Assembly (NCBI RefSeq): GCF_030409635.1
Contig: NZ_JAUFQF010000004.1
Span: 2,204,241 to 2,268,240, forward strand
Source of the DNA: Vibrio agarivorans
GTDB taxonomy: Bacteria > Pseudomonadota > Gammaproteobacteria > Enterobacterales > Vibrionaceae
Reading direction: 5' to 3'
Length of the DNA stretch: 64,000 bases
In this document: positions 1 to 9,941 of the stretch, in pieces
How the letters are laid out: each line of letters starts with the position of its first letter
Position numbering within the stretch: position 1 is the stretch's first letter
Program-made: the position numbers and the translations under genes
Notes under the pieces: model-generated
Databases searched by the model: none
What the model saw: the letters and a program-made list of their open reading frames with translations, nothing else
Told to the model about the DNA's origin: nothing

Positions 1-863
1 GAGAGTGGGGCTTGATTGGTTTGACGTTAATCATCTATAGCTTATCCCTATATCTCGTCGTGACCGGTGGGCATGACAACACCGGCATCATGTGGGTTTA
101 TCCGCTTGCAGCGATCGTAATCTTTATCAATCGTTTTAAGGTCGGCCTGTTGTTAAACCTCACGTTTGTGGCGGTGCTCTCTGTTCTCCTCAACCAAAAT
201 TGGCTTGTCACGGATTACAACGCGTTAATTAAGCTTCGTTTTGTTTTGACTCTTATGGCTTTGGGCGGAATGTGTCATATCGCGATCTTCTTCCAACAGA
301 AAATGGATGACTACATCATGAAAATGCATGAAGAGGGTATCCATAAGCTCGCGTATTTTGATTCTCTGACTCAATTGGCAAATAGAGCCACTTTTCGTTC
401 TATTCTTTACCACTCAACTCAGCGTATGTTGTTTGAAAAGTCGGCATTGGTGTATATCGACCTTGATAACTTTAAACAAGTAAACGATCAGTATGGGCAT
501 GATTATGGCGACAAAGTACTTGGGGAGTTTGGTCAAAAGATAAGACAACTCGTCCCTCAATGCTTAGGGCGAGAACTTGGAGACTATGATATTGCAAGGT
601 TAGGCGGTGATGAGTTTGCCATCTTCGTTGAGGACGCTTTCGATGAAGCCGAAGTGGTTCAGATGGGACATGAGATACTTAATCTTTTCACCGACAACCG
701 AATGCATAGCCTAGAGCGAGTGCATAGCAAAGTGAGTGCAAGCGTAGGGGTAGTATTTGTATCTGTGGCGCAGCTTGATTTGGAAGAGAGTCTAAAATTA
801 GCAGACCGAGCTATGTACGAGGCGAAAAAAGCGGGTAAAAATCAAGTTAAGGTTGTTTACTAG
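1..863 (+). CDS. GGDEF diguanylate cyclase, membrane-bound, 5' end missing
   Basis: Probable diguanylate cyclase making cyclic di-GMP at the inner membrane. The frame is open to base 1, so the N-terminus lies outside the window; the TTG at 12 is only the first possible start inside it. Counting from there, about four hydrophobic segments (residues 3-20, 27-42, 45-60, 75-94) precede a GGDEF domain that begins at YFDSLTQLANR (about 115) and has an intact RLGGDEF active site (198-202). The RxxD inhibitory site that should end five residues before GGDEF is not there (LGDY instead), so product inhibition through that site is unlikely. It is convergent with asnS. Domain call is firm; the sensed signal is unknown. 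Confidence 0.93.
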   Translation, partial: EWGLIGLTLIIYSLSLYLVVTGGHDNTGIMWVYPLAAIVIFINRFKVGLLLNLTFVAVLSVLLNQNWLVTDYNALIKLRFVLTLMALGGMCHIAIFFQQKMDDYIMKMHEEGIHKLAYFDSLTQLANRATFRSILYHSTQRMLFEKSALVYIDLDNFKQVNDQYGHDYGDKVLGEFGQKIRQLVPQCLGRELGDYDIARLGGDEFAIFVEDAFDEAEVVQMGHEILNLFTDNRMHSLERVHSKVSASVGVVFVSVAQLDLEESLKLADRAMYEAKKAGKNQVKVVY

Positions 864-931
864 CTGGGTTATTCGTTCGTGTAGAAATCGACCCAGCGCA
901 GTTGCTCAATGGTCCATTCTGGGGCTAACAA

Positions 932-960
932 ACAAAAAAAGCCTCCTGTTAAGGAGGCTT
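932..960 (-). terminator. Rho-independent terminator of asnS
   Basis: Perfect 8-bp stem AAGCCTCC / GGAGGCTT (939-946, 953-960) with a TGTTAA loop. On the minus strand it is followed by a T run (the A run at 932-940), so it should stop transcription leaving asnS. Confidence 0.85.
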
Positions 961-984
961 CAAAATCAGATTCTAACTCGGTAA

Positions 985-2385
985 TTAGAAGTTAGCCGAG
1001 CGCGGTGTACGTGGGAATGGAATTACGTCACGAACGTTACCCATACCTGTTACGTAAGAAACCAGACGCTCAAAACCTAGGCCGAAACCAGCGTGAGGCA
1101 CTGTACCGTATTTACGTAGGTCGCGGTACCAGCTCATGTGTTCTGGGTCGATGCCTACTTCACGCATACGCTCGTCAAGAATGTCTAGACGCTCTTCACG
1201 TTGAGAGCCACCGATGATTTCACCGATACCAGGTGCCAGTACGTCCATTGCCGCTACTGTCTTACCGTCATCGTTCGCACGCATGTAGAATGCTTTGATG
1301 TCTTTCGGGTAGTTCTTCACGATTACCGGTGCTTTGAAGTGCTCTTCAGCAAGGTAACGCTCGTGCTCGGAAGACATATCGATACCCCATTCAACTGGGA
1401 ATTCGAATTCACGACCTGAATCTAGAAGAATCTGGATTGCGTCAGTGTAGTCAACTTGTGCGAAGTCAGAAGAAACAAACTGCTCTAGACGAGTGATTGC
1501 TTGTTTGTCGATGCGTTGAGCGAAGAACTCAAGGTCATCACGACACTCTTCAAGTACGGCTTTAAACACGAACTTAAGCATGTCTTCAGACAGCTTAGCA
1601 ACATCGTCTAGGTCAGCGAATGCCACTTCAGGCTCAACCATCCAGAATTCCGCTAGGTGGCGGCTTGTGTTTGAGTTTTCAGCACGGAACGTAGGGCCGA
1701 ACGTGTAAACTTTGCTTAGTGCACAGGCGTAAGCTTCTGCGTTTAGCTGACCAGATACCGTTAGGAATGTCTCTTTACCGAAGAAATCTTCGTTGTAGTC
1801 AACATCGCCTTTATCTGTGCGAGGTAGGTTTTCCATGTCTAGCGTAGAAACACGGAACATTTCACCAGCACCTTCAGCATCAGAAGCTGTGATCAGTGGA
1901 GCAGATACCCAGAAGAAACCTTGCTCGTGGTAGAAGCGGTGAATTGCCTGAGATAGACAGTTACGAACACGCGCAACAGCACCGATTACGTTAGTACGTG
2001 GGCGCAGGTGTGCAACTTCACGTAGGTACTCGATAGAGTGGCGAGTTTTCGCCATTGGGTAAGTTTCTGCGTCTTCAACCCAACCTACGACTTTAACGTC
2101 AGTCGCAGCAAGTTCAAAGTCTTGACCTTTCGCAGGAGACTCAACAATCTTACCTGTTACTTCAACAGAGCAGCCAGTAGTTAGCTTTAGTACTTCGTCT
2201 TCGTAATTATTAAGATTATTAGGGACCACGGCCTGAATCGGGTCGAAACAAGAGCCGTCATAAATGGCAAGGAAAGAGATTCCAGCTTTGGAATCACGAC
2301 GTGAACGGATCCAGCCGCGTACAGTTACTTCACTGTCTACCGCTAGCTTGCCGCCAAGTACGTCTTTTACAGGCGCGTAAGTCAT
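985..2385 (-). CDS. asnS: asparaginyl-tRNA synthetase
   Basis: Class II aminoacyl-tRNA synthetase charging tRNA-Asn with asparagine in the cytoplasm. The N-terminal OB-fold anticodon-binding domain ([20 protein letters not shown]) is followed by the catalytic core with motif 2 ([17 protein letters not shown]) and motif 3 near the C-terminus ([10 protein letters not shown]), ending in the usual [11 protein letters not shown] chose the ATG at 2385 ([10 protein letters not shown], 466 aa), because a GGAG lies upstream and family members start there. The in-frame ATG at 2403 would add six residues and has no ribosome-binding site. Single gene with its own terminator. Confidence 0.98.
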   Translation of the reverse strand: MTYAPVKDVLGGKLAVDSEVTVRGWIRSRRDSKAGISFLAIYDGSCFDPIQAVVPNNLNNYEDEVLKLTTGCSVEVTGKIVESPAKGQDFELAATDVKVVGWVEDAETYPMAKTRHSIEYLREVAHLRPRTNVIGAVARVRNCLSQAIHRFYHEQGFFWVSAPLITASDAEGAGEMFRVSTLDMENLPRTDKGDVDYNEDFFGKETFLTVSGQLNAEAYACALSKVYTFGPTFRAENSNTSRHLAEFWMVEPEVAFADLDDVAKLSEDMLKFVFKAVLEECRDDLEFFAQRIDKQAITRLEQFVSSDFAQVDYTDAIQILLDSGREFEFPVEWGIDMSSEHERYLAEEHFKAPVIVKNYPKDIKAFYMRANDDGKTVAAMDVLAPGIGEIIGGSQREERLDILDERMREVGIDPEHMSWYRDLRKYGTVPHAGFGLGFERLVSYVTGMGNVRDVIPFPRTPRSANF

Positions 2386-2700
2386 GTTGATTTCATTCTC
2401 CATTGAGGGATACTAAACTGAGCAATAGGCTTAACTGCTCACAAAACGTGTGAAATTTAAGCAAATTACGCAGTGATACTAATTTTTTAAATCAAACGAC
2501 CATATTACCTAGCAATTCTATAGCTTCAAGCCCTTATTTGTTGATTGAGGCGATTTTTTCAATGTCACGTTTGTCTTATGAAATCTCCACGACCAAATTG
2601 GATAATGTGTTAAAGATTGGCAACAGTTTGCTTAGGCAAACGCTTGTGATTGATGGAGTGAATGCTTAGAATTGCGCTTTTAAAATTACCGGATACCAAG

Positions 2701-3060
2701 ATGAGAACCGAACTTTACAAAGAATTTATGTTCGAGGCCGCACACCACCTGCCGCATGTGCCAGAAGGACACAAGTGTGGTCGTTTACATGGACATTCGT
2801 TTCTAGTTCGACTTTATGTTGAAGGGGAAGTTGATCCGCACACGGGTTGGGTTGTTGATTTCGCGGAAATCAAAGCGGCATTTAAGCCGATCTATGACCG
2901 CCTTGACCACTACTATTTGAATGATATTGAAGGTCTTGAGAACCCAACGAGCGAAGTGTTAGCAAAATGGATTTGGGAACAGTTGAAGCCTTCACTTCCA
3001 CTACTGAGCAAAGTTGAGATCAAGGAAACTTGTACAGCTGGCTGTATCTATAAAGGCTAA
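2701..3060 (+). CDS. queD: 6-carboxy-5,6,7,8-tetrahydropterin synthase
   Basis: QueD converts dihydroneopterin triphosphate to 6-carboxytetrahydropterin, an early step in queuosine (7-deazaguanine) synthesis. The 119-aa product has the family zinc ligands in FEAAHHLP and GRLHGHSF, the catalytic Cys in HKCGRLHGH, and the conserved tail [11 protein letters not shown]. The ATG at 2701 is preceded by GGAT and matches the family N-terminus; an upstream in-frame ATG at 2662 would add 13 non-conserved residues. Monocistronic. The 300-bp upstream region shows no riboswitch I could recognise. Confidence 0.96.
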   Translation: MRTELYKEFMFEAAHHLPHVPEGHKCGRLHGHSFLVRLYVEGEVDPHTGWVVDFAEIKAAFKPIYDRLDHYYLNDIEGLENPTSEVLAKWIWEQLKPSLPLLSKVEIKETCTAGCIYKG

Positions 3061-3146
3061 TTTGTTGATAATCATCCTTCATTGTTAACCTAACAGTGAA
3101 GGATGAAGTGGCTGATTTCCAATACCTTCTTATTTCTTCTAACTAG

Positions 3147-3764
3147 TTACTTCCCGTACCTTGCCCAAAAAAGCTCGACAGTATCATTGACGACTTGATT
3201 AGCTTCTTCACTCGACAATATATCAGCTAAACCCGTTACCTGCGGCCAATAGCAAGCCCCTTTTACGAGGTGATGGATCTGTGTCATTGCGGTTTCAACT
3301 TGAGTAAGTGGTAATTTCAAACGACCATTCTCCGCTTGAAGAAACAGCCATTGATAGAGATTTGTCTTCTTTTTATCAATACTGCGAACTTGCTGTCTTA
3401 ACTCTTCTGGTTTAAATAAATAATGACCCATCGCTACGCGAGAAAGTTCGATATAAGCAGGATCGCTGGCAACGGTAATCTGTTCTTTAATTAGGCTTTT
3501 TAGCTGTTCTTTGAGCGTTAACTCACCAAGGAAAAATTCATCATCCAGCGCTTCTTGGTTACTCCACAAGCAGGAAAGTAGGGCAAGAACCAACGCCTCT
3601 TTAGACTCAAAATGGTTATAGACTGTCCGCTTAGAAACGCCCGCCAATGCAGATAACTTATCCATACTGGTGTTTGCCACACCATATTCTAAAAACGCCT
3701 CGCGAGCTGCACTCAAAATCGCTTCACGTTTGATTTCACTGCGACTTTTTTTTGTCACTGTCAT
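3147..3764 (-). CDS. TetR/AcrR-family transcriptional repressor
   Basis: 205-aa regulator. The N-terminal TetR helix-turn-helix is clear (ILSAAREAFLEYGV... then LAGVSKRTVYNHFESKEALV, residues about 17-60). The C-terminal ligand domain has the TetR_C_7/AefR-like look but no assignable ligand. It is divergent from the metallo-beta-lactamase-fold gene at 3874, and the 109-bp gap contains a long palindrome (3804-3851), so it probably represses both itself and that gene. Confidence 0.93.
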   Translation of the reverse strand: MTVTKKSRSEIKREAILSAAREAFLEYGVANTSMDKLSALAGVSKRTVYNHFESKEALVLALLSCLWSNQEALDDEFFLGELTLKEQLKSLIKEQITVASDPAYIELSRVAMGHYLFKPEELRQQVRSIDKKKTNLYQWLFLQAENGRLKLPLTQVETAMTQIHHLVKGACYWPQVTGLADILSSEEANQVVNDTVELFWARYGK

Positions 3765-3803
3765 GTCATTCTACCGTCTCATTTTGCCGCCACCATTTAT
3801 TTT

Positions 3804-3851
3804 ACACCAACTAGTTTACTTTTAAATGACATTAAGTAAACTAGCCGGTGT
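3804..3851. promoter_or_regulatory. probable TetR-family operator (long palindrome)
   Basis: Inverted repeat between the divergent genes: ACACC-aa-CTAGTTTACTT (3804-3821) mirrored by AAGTAAACTAG-cc-GGTGT (3834-3851), all arms perfect, 12-bp centre. A further GTTTAC half-site follows at 3853. Position and symmetry fit an operator bound by the adjacent TetR protein; binding itself is inference. Confidence 0.75.
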
Positions 3852-3873
3852 AGTTTACATCTAGAGACGTAAT

Positions 3874-4926
3874 GTGAAAGTTAGTCGAATTTTCCTATTA
3901 GGAGCGATACTCATGGCATCAACTCAATTGACTTGTACCACCCTTAGCGGCAGTGAATCTCAAGCTTTACCAAAAAAATTCACCAATAATGAGATGGAAT
4001 ATAAGTCAGGGTTTAGAGACTTGATAGATATCACGAAGATGTACCTCAATGCCGACCGTGTTGAACCAACGCCAAAATCGGCATTGCCTGTAATGGCAAT
4101 GACCAAGGATGAATTAATTGCAGAAGAAGAGAGTGTCGCCTACCGATTAGGGCATTCGAGTGTCTTATTAAAGATCGAACAGCAGTTTGTTTTGACAGAT
4201 CCAGTTTTTAGCGACCGAGCTTCACCGGTACAGTGGGCGGGCCCAAAGCGTTTTCATCAAACACCGCTCACGATTGAAGAACTGCCTGCTATTGATGTAA
4301 TTGTGATTAGTCATGACCATTATGATCACTTAGATAAAAATGCAGTAAAGAAACTTGCAGCGAAAACATCTTTGTTTCTTGTGCCTTTGAGGGTGGGTGA
4401 GCACCTTGCAAAATGGGGAGTGCCGACCAATAAGGTCATTGAGCTAAACTGGTGGGAGTCGTATGTGTTCAATGGTGTTGAATATACCCTTACGCCAACT
4501 CAGCATTTCTCAGGCAGAACGGGGTTGGATCGAGACCACACCTTATGGGGGAGTTGGGTGATCGCAGCACCAAGTCAACGTGTGTTTTTCAGTGGTGATT
4601 CAGGCTATTTCTCTGGCTTTAAAGAAATAGGTGACAAATACGGTCCTTTCGATCTAACACTCATAGAAACAGGTGCTTATAACGAGGCATGGTCGCAAAT
4701 TCACATGTTTCCCGAGCAAAGTGTTCAAGCGCATATCGACCTCAAAGGGAAAGTGATGTTTCCCATTCATAATAGCACGTTCGACCTGTCCATTCATGAT
4801 TGGCAAGAGCCAATTAATCGCGCAGTTAAAAACGCGCAAGAAAGAGGGGTACAAGTCGTGATGCCTAAAATGGGAGAACGTTTGGTGATTGGAGAGACAA
4901 TGCCGTTGGATTATTGGTGGGAATAG
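3874..4926 (+). CDS. MBL-fold (UlaG/NAPE-PLD-like) metallohydrolase, probable lipoprotein
   Basis: 350-aa metallo-beta-lactamase-fold hydrolase. The metal site HxHxDH is present as SHDHYDHLDK (about residue 147), with later ligand motifs FSGDSGY and PIHNSTFDLS. The layout (RLGHSSVLLKI... DPVF) is that of the UlaG/NAPE-PLD branch. The N-terminus is a signal peptide ending in a near-lipobox (TQLTC), so it may be an exported lipoprotein. GTG start at 3874; the overlapping ATG at 3872 meets a stop at once. Likely controlled by the divergent TetR regulator. Substrate unknown. Confidence 0.88.
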   Translation: MKVSRIFLLGAILMASTQLTCTTLSGSESQALPKKFTNNEMEYKSGFRDLIDITKMYLNADRVEPTPKSALPVMAMTKDELIAEEESVAYRLGHSSVLLKIEQQFVLTDPVFSDRASPVQWAGPKRFHQTPLTIEELPAIDVIVISHDHYDHLDKNAVKKLAAKTSLFLVPLRVGEHLAKWGVPTNKVIELNWWESYVFNGVEYTLTPTQHFSGRTGLDRDHTLWGSWVIAAPSQRVFFSGDSGYFSGFKEIGDKYGPFDLTLIETGAYNEAWSQIHMFPEQSVQAHIDLKGKVMFPIHNSTFDLSIHDWQEPINRAVKNAQERGVQVVMPKMGERLVIGETMPLDYWWE

Positions 4927-4975
4927 AGTTCATTAAGCAGCGCTCAGTGTGAGCGCTGCTTGATCGATAGACATT

Positions 4976-5308
4976 TTATTCAGAATGAGTATTTCGCGTA
5001 TGACTGCTCTCTAACAGTACCCATTTCAAGGTTCCATTAAGCTCAAAATCATTGCTTTCTTGGCATACTAGAACAAGGTCACGGATCTCTAAAATAGCCC
5101 CAAGTGAATACGCTTCACCCTGATAAAGGCAAATACGCTGATTGGTTTGAGCACCATCTAGTACTACGATAGGCTTGCTTTTATTTTTGCCCACTGATGC
5201 CTTGGTCACAACATTGTCGTTTGCATATACATAGCTTGATAGAAAACAGGCTGATAGCAAAAGAGACAGCATAGAAGACCATACTTTGCCATTGAATAAT
5301 TTTACCAT
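4976..5308 (-). CDS. DUF1496 family exported small protein
   Basis: 110-aa protein with a signal peptide (SSMLSLLLSACFLSSYVYA) and a C-terminal half matching DUF1496 (YnjH-like): ICLYQGEAYSLGAILEIRDLVLVC, with two cysteines likely to pair in the periplasm. Its ATG overlaps the end of the upstream PLP-enzyme gene by 7 bp, so the two are translationally coupled. Function unknown. Confidence 0.82.
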   Translation of the reverse strand: MVKLFNGKVWSSMLSLLLSACFLSSYVYANDNVVTKASVGKNKSKPIVVLDGAQTNQRICLYQGEAYSLGAILEIRDLVLVCQESNDFELNGTLKWVLLESSHTRNTHSE

Positions 5309-6237
5309 GTAGATTCCACTCCAAACTCTCTTTGGTAACGCAGCAGCATACTTTCATTGCCTAGAATACCACCTTGATGGACATAGAGAAGTTCCCCTTT
5401 CAGGTTCTGTGATGCCCATGACTTGATACAGCGCCACATTAGAGGATCGTATAACAGATCAAACTCAACGTGTGTTTGCGCTTCAAGAGCAGCCCAGATC
5501 TCATAGTCCTCTTTATACAAACGACCAAAATGATGTTTATCTTCAAGCTTGATGATGGTTGGGAAATCAGTTTCACCTAACTCTTGAAACTGCTCAATTA
5601 GGTACTGCTTTCCACCCACACATGCACAGGTTACGACCTCTATATTGTAAGGTTTAAGATACTTGTGGAGATATAAAGCGGTGGTGCCAGTGCCGGAGGG
5701 GAGGGCAACCGTAAAGTGTGAGTTTGACTGCATTTGGATATATTCGAGTAGCTCTATAGCAAGTTGCTTAATTCCAGACTCAGAATGTGTTGAACGCCCC
5801 CCTTCAGGGATCACCAAACAGTTGTCTGTGGGTTTTCGAATGCGATCGATAAACTCTCTAGGGTGAATCGCGTTGTCCAACTCTTTTACTGAAATCACTT
5901 GAGCATCAAGCTCCAATGCACCACGATAGTTTCCTATCGGCTGCGCTTTGAGCCAGCTAGGGATGTTGTGGACGTAATACTCGAGCTTCCAGCCTTTGAT
6001 TTTCGCCAGACCGGCAAGTGAATACAATGAATTAGCTTGAACTGAACCGTAAGATATTAGGGTGTCAATATTTTCTGGAATTGCATGTACTGACTCATCA
6101 AGCTTTGGATTGAGCAGTGCACTGAACTTACGAGCTTTGTTGCCACTGAACAGAGGATGGAGCTGGTCGTCTCTTTTTAAGTGGAAGGAGAGACCATCAA
6201 ATTGATGCTGTGTCACTGGGCTTTGGTTCAGTTTCAT
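5302..6237 (-). CDS. PLP-dependent ACC deaminase / D-cysteine desulfhydrase family enzyme
   Basis: About 311-aa fold-type II PLP enzyme. The PLP lysine lies in SGNKARKF, the substrate-side motif is YGSVQANSLYSLAGLA, and the phosphate-binding turn is SGTGTTALYL. Family members either deaminate 1-aminocyclopropane-1-carboxylate or desulfurate D-cysteine; the sequence does not decide, though Vibrio homologues are usually listed this way. I prefer the ATG at 6237 (MKLNQSPVT); a GTG at 6276 would add 13 residues. It is followed with overlap by the DUF1496 gene. Confidence 0.88.
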   Translation of the reverse strand: MKLNQSPVTQHQFDGLSFHLKRDDQLHPLFSGNKARKFSALLNPKLDESVHAIPENIDTLISYGSVQANSLYSLAGLAKIKGWKLEYYVHNIPSWLKAQPIGNYRGALELDAQVISVKELDNAIHPREFIDRIRKPTDNCLVIPEGGRSTHSESGIKQLAIELLEYIQMQSNSHFTVALPSGTGTTALYLHKYLKPYNIEVVTCACVGGKQYLIEQFQELGETDFPTIIKLEDKHHFGRLYKEDYEIWAALEAQTHVEFDLLYDPLMWRCIKSWASQNLKGELLYVHQGGILGNESMLLRYQREFGVESTW

Positions 6238-6327
6238 GGTTCGGCTTAGGGTTTTACCAGCATAAAAAGGGGGCACATCTTAACGATCTGCCCCTTAGAA
6301 TTCAATTGATTGGTAGGTTCAATGATA

Positions 6328-7113
6328 TTATTTAAAACAAGGCGCTTTATTAAAGTGACTCTCTATCAAACGCTGTGTAACCGAATGCTGAGGGTGGCTT
6401 AGGATTTCATGTGTATCGCCAGCCTCCACAACTTCGCCTTCGTGCATCACCATCAGCTTGTCGGTAATGTGTTTTACGATACCAATATGCTGTGATACAT
6501 AGACAAACGATACGCCCATCTCTTCTTGCAGTTCTAAGAAAAGATTAATGATCTGCGAACGCATCGCCATATCGAGACCATTTAACGCTTCATCAGCGAT
6601 GATCACCGACGGTTGCAGCACTAATGCTCGCGCCAAACAAACACGTTGTTTTTGTCCTGCCGCTAGCATCTGTGGATAAAAGTACGCGTGCTCTGGAAGC
6701 AGGCCGACTCTGAGCAGCGTCGCCTTTACACGCTCCATTCGCGCTTCGGGAGGCATGCTGGTGTTTCTTTTTAGCGGACCTTCTAGAATACGGCCAATCT
6801 GAATGCGAGGGTTTAATGACGTATTAGGATCTTGAAAAATCATTCGAATCAATTTACAGCGGGTCGAATAATCTTTATGCGCTAAGGTTTCCCCATTGAC
6901 GGCGATAGTGCCTGAAGTGGGTTCAACAACACCGGCTAACATGCGAGCAAGAGTCGACTTTCCCGAGCCATTTTGACCGATAAAACCAATCGTTTGGCCG
7001 GCTTCTAGCGTAAAGCTTACAGGCTTCACTGCTTGTTGAACCGTTTTGCGAAAAATACCAGAGCGGTTGGTGAATGTCTTACTTAACTCTTGGACTTCAA
7101 GTAAAGAACTCAT
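6328..7113 (-). CDS. sapF: peptide ABC transporter ATP-binding protein SapF
   Basis: 261-aa ATPase of the Sap transporter, which is linked to antimicrobial-peptide resistance and, in E. coli, to putrescine export. Walker A is GQNGSGKST, the signature region is [14 protein letters not shown] (AAGQK instead of LSGGQ, as seen in SapF), and Walker B is [11 protein letters not shown]. It is the last gene of sapABCDF and overlaps sapD by 4 bp. Confidence 0.95.
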   Translation of the reverse strand: MSSLLEVQELSKTFTNRSGIFRKTVQQAVKPVSFTLEAGQTIGFIGQNGSGKSTLARMLAGVVEPTSGTIAVNGETLAHKDYSTRCKLIRMIFQDPNTSLNPRIQIGRILEGPLKRNTSMPPEARMERVKATLLRVGLLPEHAYFYPQMLAAGQKQRVCLARALVLQPSVIIADEALNGLDMAMRSQIINLFLELQEEMGVSFVYVSQHIGIVKHITDKLMVMHEGEVVEAGDTHEILSHPQHSVTQRLIESHFNKAPCFK

Positions 7114-8105
7114 GCTTTCTTCTCCAAGTTAAGCGGGAAGTGACAGGCAAATTTGTGGTCACGAAGGTGTTTTGTTCGTGGCATTTCAACGCAGTCACGT
7201 TGTGCATACGGGCAACGAGGGCCGAGACGGCAGCCAATCGGCAAATGCTGCAGCGGTGGAATCGACCCCGGCAATGACTGCAGTTTCTGTTTATGAGGAA
7301 CCCATTCACTAAAATCGGGTACTGCTTTGAGAAGAGCGACAGTATACGGGTGCTTAGGTACTTTAGTTAGCTTCTTGGTGCTGGCAGATTCGACCGACTG
7401 CCCACAATACATAACGGTAATTCGGGTCGCCCATTGAGTAATGGTGGTGAGATCGTGACCAATCAACAGAATCGTCGTGTTTTGCAGCTGATTCATCCGA
7501 CTCAAGAGGCGCAAAATTTGTGACTGTGTGATCGGGTCTAAGTCGTTAGTAGGCTCATCAGCAATCAACAGTTTAGGCTTGGTAGCAATCGCCATCGCGA
7601 TCATGATTTTTTGGCACTCTCCATCGGTCAACTCATACGGGTAGCTGTCCATCACCCGTTTGTGATCTTTGATGCCAACCTTATGGAGTAGCGCAATGGC
7701 TTGTTTTTTACGCCATTGGAACCTTTGCCACCATCGACCTTCAAACATGCGTGAAGGGATAGACTCAATCAGCTGCCTTCCGATGTCTTCTGAAGGGTCT
7801 AAACAGGTTGAGGGCTCTTGGAAAATCATGGCAATGTCGCGTGCAATCACGCGACGTCGCTCCTTCGGGGTCAACTGTAGTAAATCTATATCACCCAGAC
7901 GCATTCGGTCTGCGGTGATACGCCAGTTGTCTTTACAGACTCCCACAATGGCTTTGGCTACTAGGCTTTTTCCAGAGCCAGATTCCCCTACAAGACCACG
8001 AATTTCTCCCTCAGTAAGGGTCATACTCATACGGTCTACCGCGCGAACGATACCGTGTGGTGTTTCAATTTCAATTGTTAAGTGTCGAATATCTAGAATG
8101 GGCAT
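7110..8105 (-). CDS. sapD: peptide ABC transporter ATP-binding protein SapD
   Basis: 331-aa ATPase partner of SapF. Walker [11 protein letters not shown]-loop [12 protein letters not shown], Walker [13 protein letters not shown], and an oligopeptide-transporter C-terminal extension with a Cys cluster ([14 protein letters not shown]). The signature [15 protein letters not shown] is the divergent form typical of SapD. It abuts sapC (1-bp overlap) and sapF. Confidence 0.96.
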   Translation of the reverse strand: MPILDIRHLTIEIETPHGIVRAVDRMSMTLTEGEIRGLVGESGSGKSLVAKAIVGVCKDNWRITADRMRLGDIDLLQLTPKERRRVIARDIAMIFQEPSTCLDPSEDIGRQLIESIPSRMFEGRWWQRFQWRKKQAIALLHKVGIKDHKRVMDSYPYELTDGECQKIMIAMAIATKPKLLIADEPTNDLDPITQSQILRLLSRMNQLQNTTILLIGHDLTTITQWATRITVMYCGQSVESASTKKLTKVPKHPYTVALLKAVPDFSEWVPHKQKLQSLPGSIPPLQHLPIGCRLGPRCPYAQRDCVEMPRTKHLRDHKFACHFPLNLEKKA

Positions 8106-8992
8106 TACTCAACCCCTGCGTTAAGCGCTTGGCGAACACCATCGCCAACCAAGTTAACGACAATAACAGTAAACATAATGGTTAAACCGGGTAGGGTGAC
8201 GGTCCAAGGAGCAATATAGATAAGCTCTACCGAATCACCGAGCATTGCACCCCACTCAGAGCTAGGGGCTTGAGCGCCAAGACCTAAGAAACCAAGGGCA
8301 GTGATGTCCAAAATGGCAGCCGCGAGTGCAAATGTAAACTCAGTCGCAAACACTGCAAGGATATTCGGCAGGATCGAGTTCCACAGGAGGTAAATATTGT
8401 TTGCGCCATCGAGTCTCGCCGCCATGATGTAGTCTTTTTCCATCTCACTGTGAACAGCAATATAGACAGAGCGGATAAATCGGGGGATCAGCGCCAAGCC
8501 AATCGCTAGCAAAATATTGAACTCGCCGAAGCCCAAAAAGGCACAGAAAATGATGGCCAATAGTAGCGATGGAATCGACATTACGGTATCTAGCAAGTGG
8601 TTCAACGTACTTGAGAGTAGACCTTTGGTCATTCCGGCGAGAACGCCAATGAGTGAGCCAATAGCAGCCGCGACAACCGTAACGATAATCGCTGCACCAA
8701 AAGTCAATTGAGAGCCCTTAATGAGACGAGAGAGAATATCTCGGCCTAAGTCGTCGGTTCCCAAAAAGTAATCGATAGTGCCCTCTGCATTCCATGAAGG
8801 CGGCAGTAATAGGTAACCAGATTGTACTTGTGGGTCATGCGGTGTTAACCAGTTTGCTGACAAAGTAATGAGCGTCAAAAGCCCAAGACACCATAAGCTA
8901 AACATCGCGAGGTTGTTGCTGCGAAAACTGCGCCAGAATCGCTCAAACTGGGTTGGGATCTGCTCTTCTTGGTAGACGTTATTGCTTAGCAT
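8105..8992 (-). CDS. sapC: peptide ABC transporter permease SapC
   Basis: 295-aa inner-membrane permease of the DppC/OppC type: an N-terminal OppC_N segment, the [15 protein letters not shown] motif that precedes the core, about six membrane helices, and the EAA loop ([21 protein letters not shown]) that docks the ATPases. Overlaps sapB by 14 bp. Confidence 0.96.
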   Translation of the reverse strand: MLSNNVYQEEQIPTQFERFWRSFRSNNLAMFSLWCLGLLTLITLSANWLTPHDPQVQSGYLLLPPSWNAEGTIDYFLGTDDLGRDILSRLIKGSQLTFGAAIIVTVVAAAIGSLIGVLAGMTKGLLSSTLNHLLDTVMSIPSLLLAIIFCAFLGFGEFNILLAIGLALIPRFIRSVYIAVHSEMEKDYIMAARLDGANNIYLLWNSILPNILAVFATEFTFALAAAILDITALGFLGLGAQAPSSEWGAMLGDSVELIYIAPWTVTLPGLTIMFTVIVVNLVGDGVRQALNAGVE

Positions 8993-9941
8993 ACCATTCC
9001 TTTCTTACCAGCGGGTTGATCATTGCGCCAACCAAATCTGAGAGAATATTGGCGCTTAACACCAATGTTGCAATGACGATAACGCCAGCTTGTATCGCCA
9101 CGTAATCTTGATTTCCTAACGCATCTAGCAACCAGCGCCCAATCCCTGGCCAGTTAAAGATGGTTTCGGTGATGATGGCGAGCGTGAGCATGCTAGAAAG
9201 CTGAACTCCTACTTTGGGCACAATAGGTGGAATCGCGTTACGCAGCACGTGCTCGGTGATGATCTCATACGCAGACAAACCTTTGATACGCGCAGCCCGG
9301 ATGTAGTTTTTGGTCATCACTTCCGCTACTGACGCACGCATCAAACCAATAACTTGCATGGTAGGGGATAGGGCTAGGACGAAACCAGGAAGAACAAGGT
9401 GGTCAAGCACACTCTGCAGTGCATGGGTACGATACTCACTCTTCATCATAAAGGCATCAATAATGGCAAAACCAGTCACGTTTGGAATTTCATACAGCAA
9501 GTCATAGCGGCCAGAGACGGGAAACATCTCGTAGTTTAGAGAGAAAGCCATAATCAAGATCAGGGCCACCCAAAATACCGGTGCAGATTGTCCTGCCATC
9601 GCCGTGAATGAGATTGACAGATCTTGCCATTTACCTTGACGCATACCCGCTAGAGTCCCGAGAGGGATTCCAATAGCAAGGGCTAAAATAAACGCAATAA
9701 TGCAAAGCTCTAGGGTGGCAGGAAAGACCATTTTCAGATCTTCAATCACGGGTACGCCGCTTTTGCTGATGCCAAAATTCAAGTGAATTAGTTCACCAAG
9801 ATAGGTTTGCCATCCTTGCCAGAAATCTAATTGAGTCCATGGCGAGAGAGGATCTAGCCTTAGAATACTAAAGCCCACCATGGTGATAATCATCATAGTA
9901 ATGACAAACAAGTTAAAGCGACGAACAGCGTAGACAAACAT
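8979..9941 (-). CDS. sapB: peptide ABC transporter permease SapB
   Basis: 320-aa DppB-type permease. It has an N-terminal helix (FVITMMIITMVGFSIL), about six membrane helices, and the EAA loop RAARIKGLSAYEIITEHVLR. Start overlaps the last base of sapA, so sapA-B-C-D-F are one tightly packed transcription unit. Confidence 0.96.
   Translation of the reverse strand: MFVYAVRRFNLFVITMMIITMVGFSILRLDPLSPWTQLDFWQGWQTYLGELIHLNFGISKSGVPVIEDLKMVFPATLELCIIAFILALAIGIPLGTLAGMRQGKWQDLSISFTAMAGQSAPVFWVALILIMAFSLNYEMFPVSGRYDLLYEIPNVTGFAIIDAFMMKSEYRTHALQSVLDHLVLPGFVLALSPTMQVIGLMRASVAEVMTKNYIRAARIKGLSAYEIITEHVLRNAIPPIVPKVGVQLSSMLTLAIITETIFNWPGIGRWLLDALGNQDYVAIQAGVIVIATLVLSANILSDLVGAMINPLVRKEWYAKQ

Noticed and set aside
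2562..2669. 35-codon plus-strand ORF (MSRLSYEISTTKLD...) before queD
   Set aside because: Weakly spaced ribosome-binding site, no recognised family and too short to judge; could be a leader peptide but nothing else supports it.
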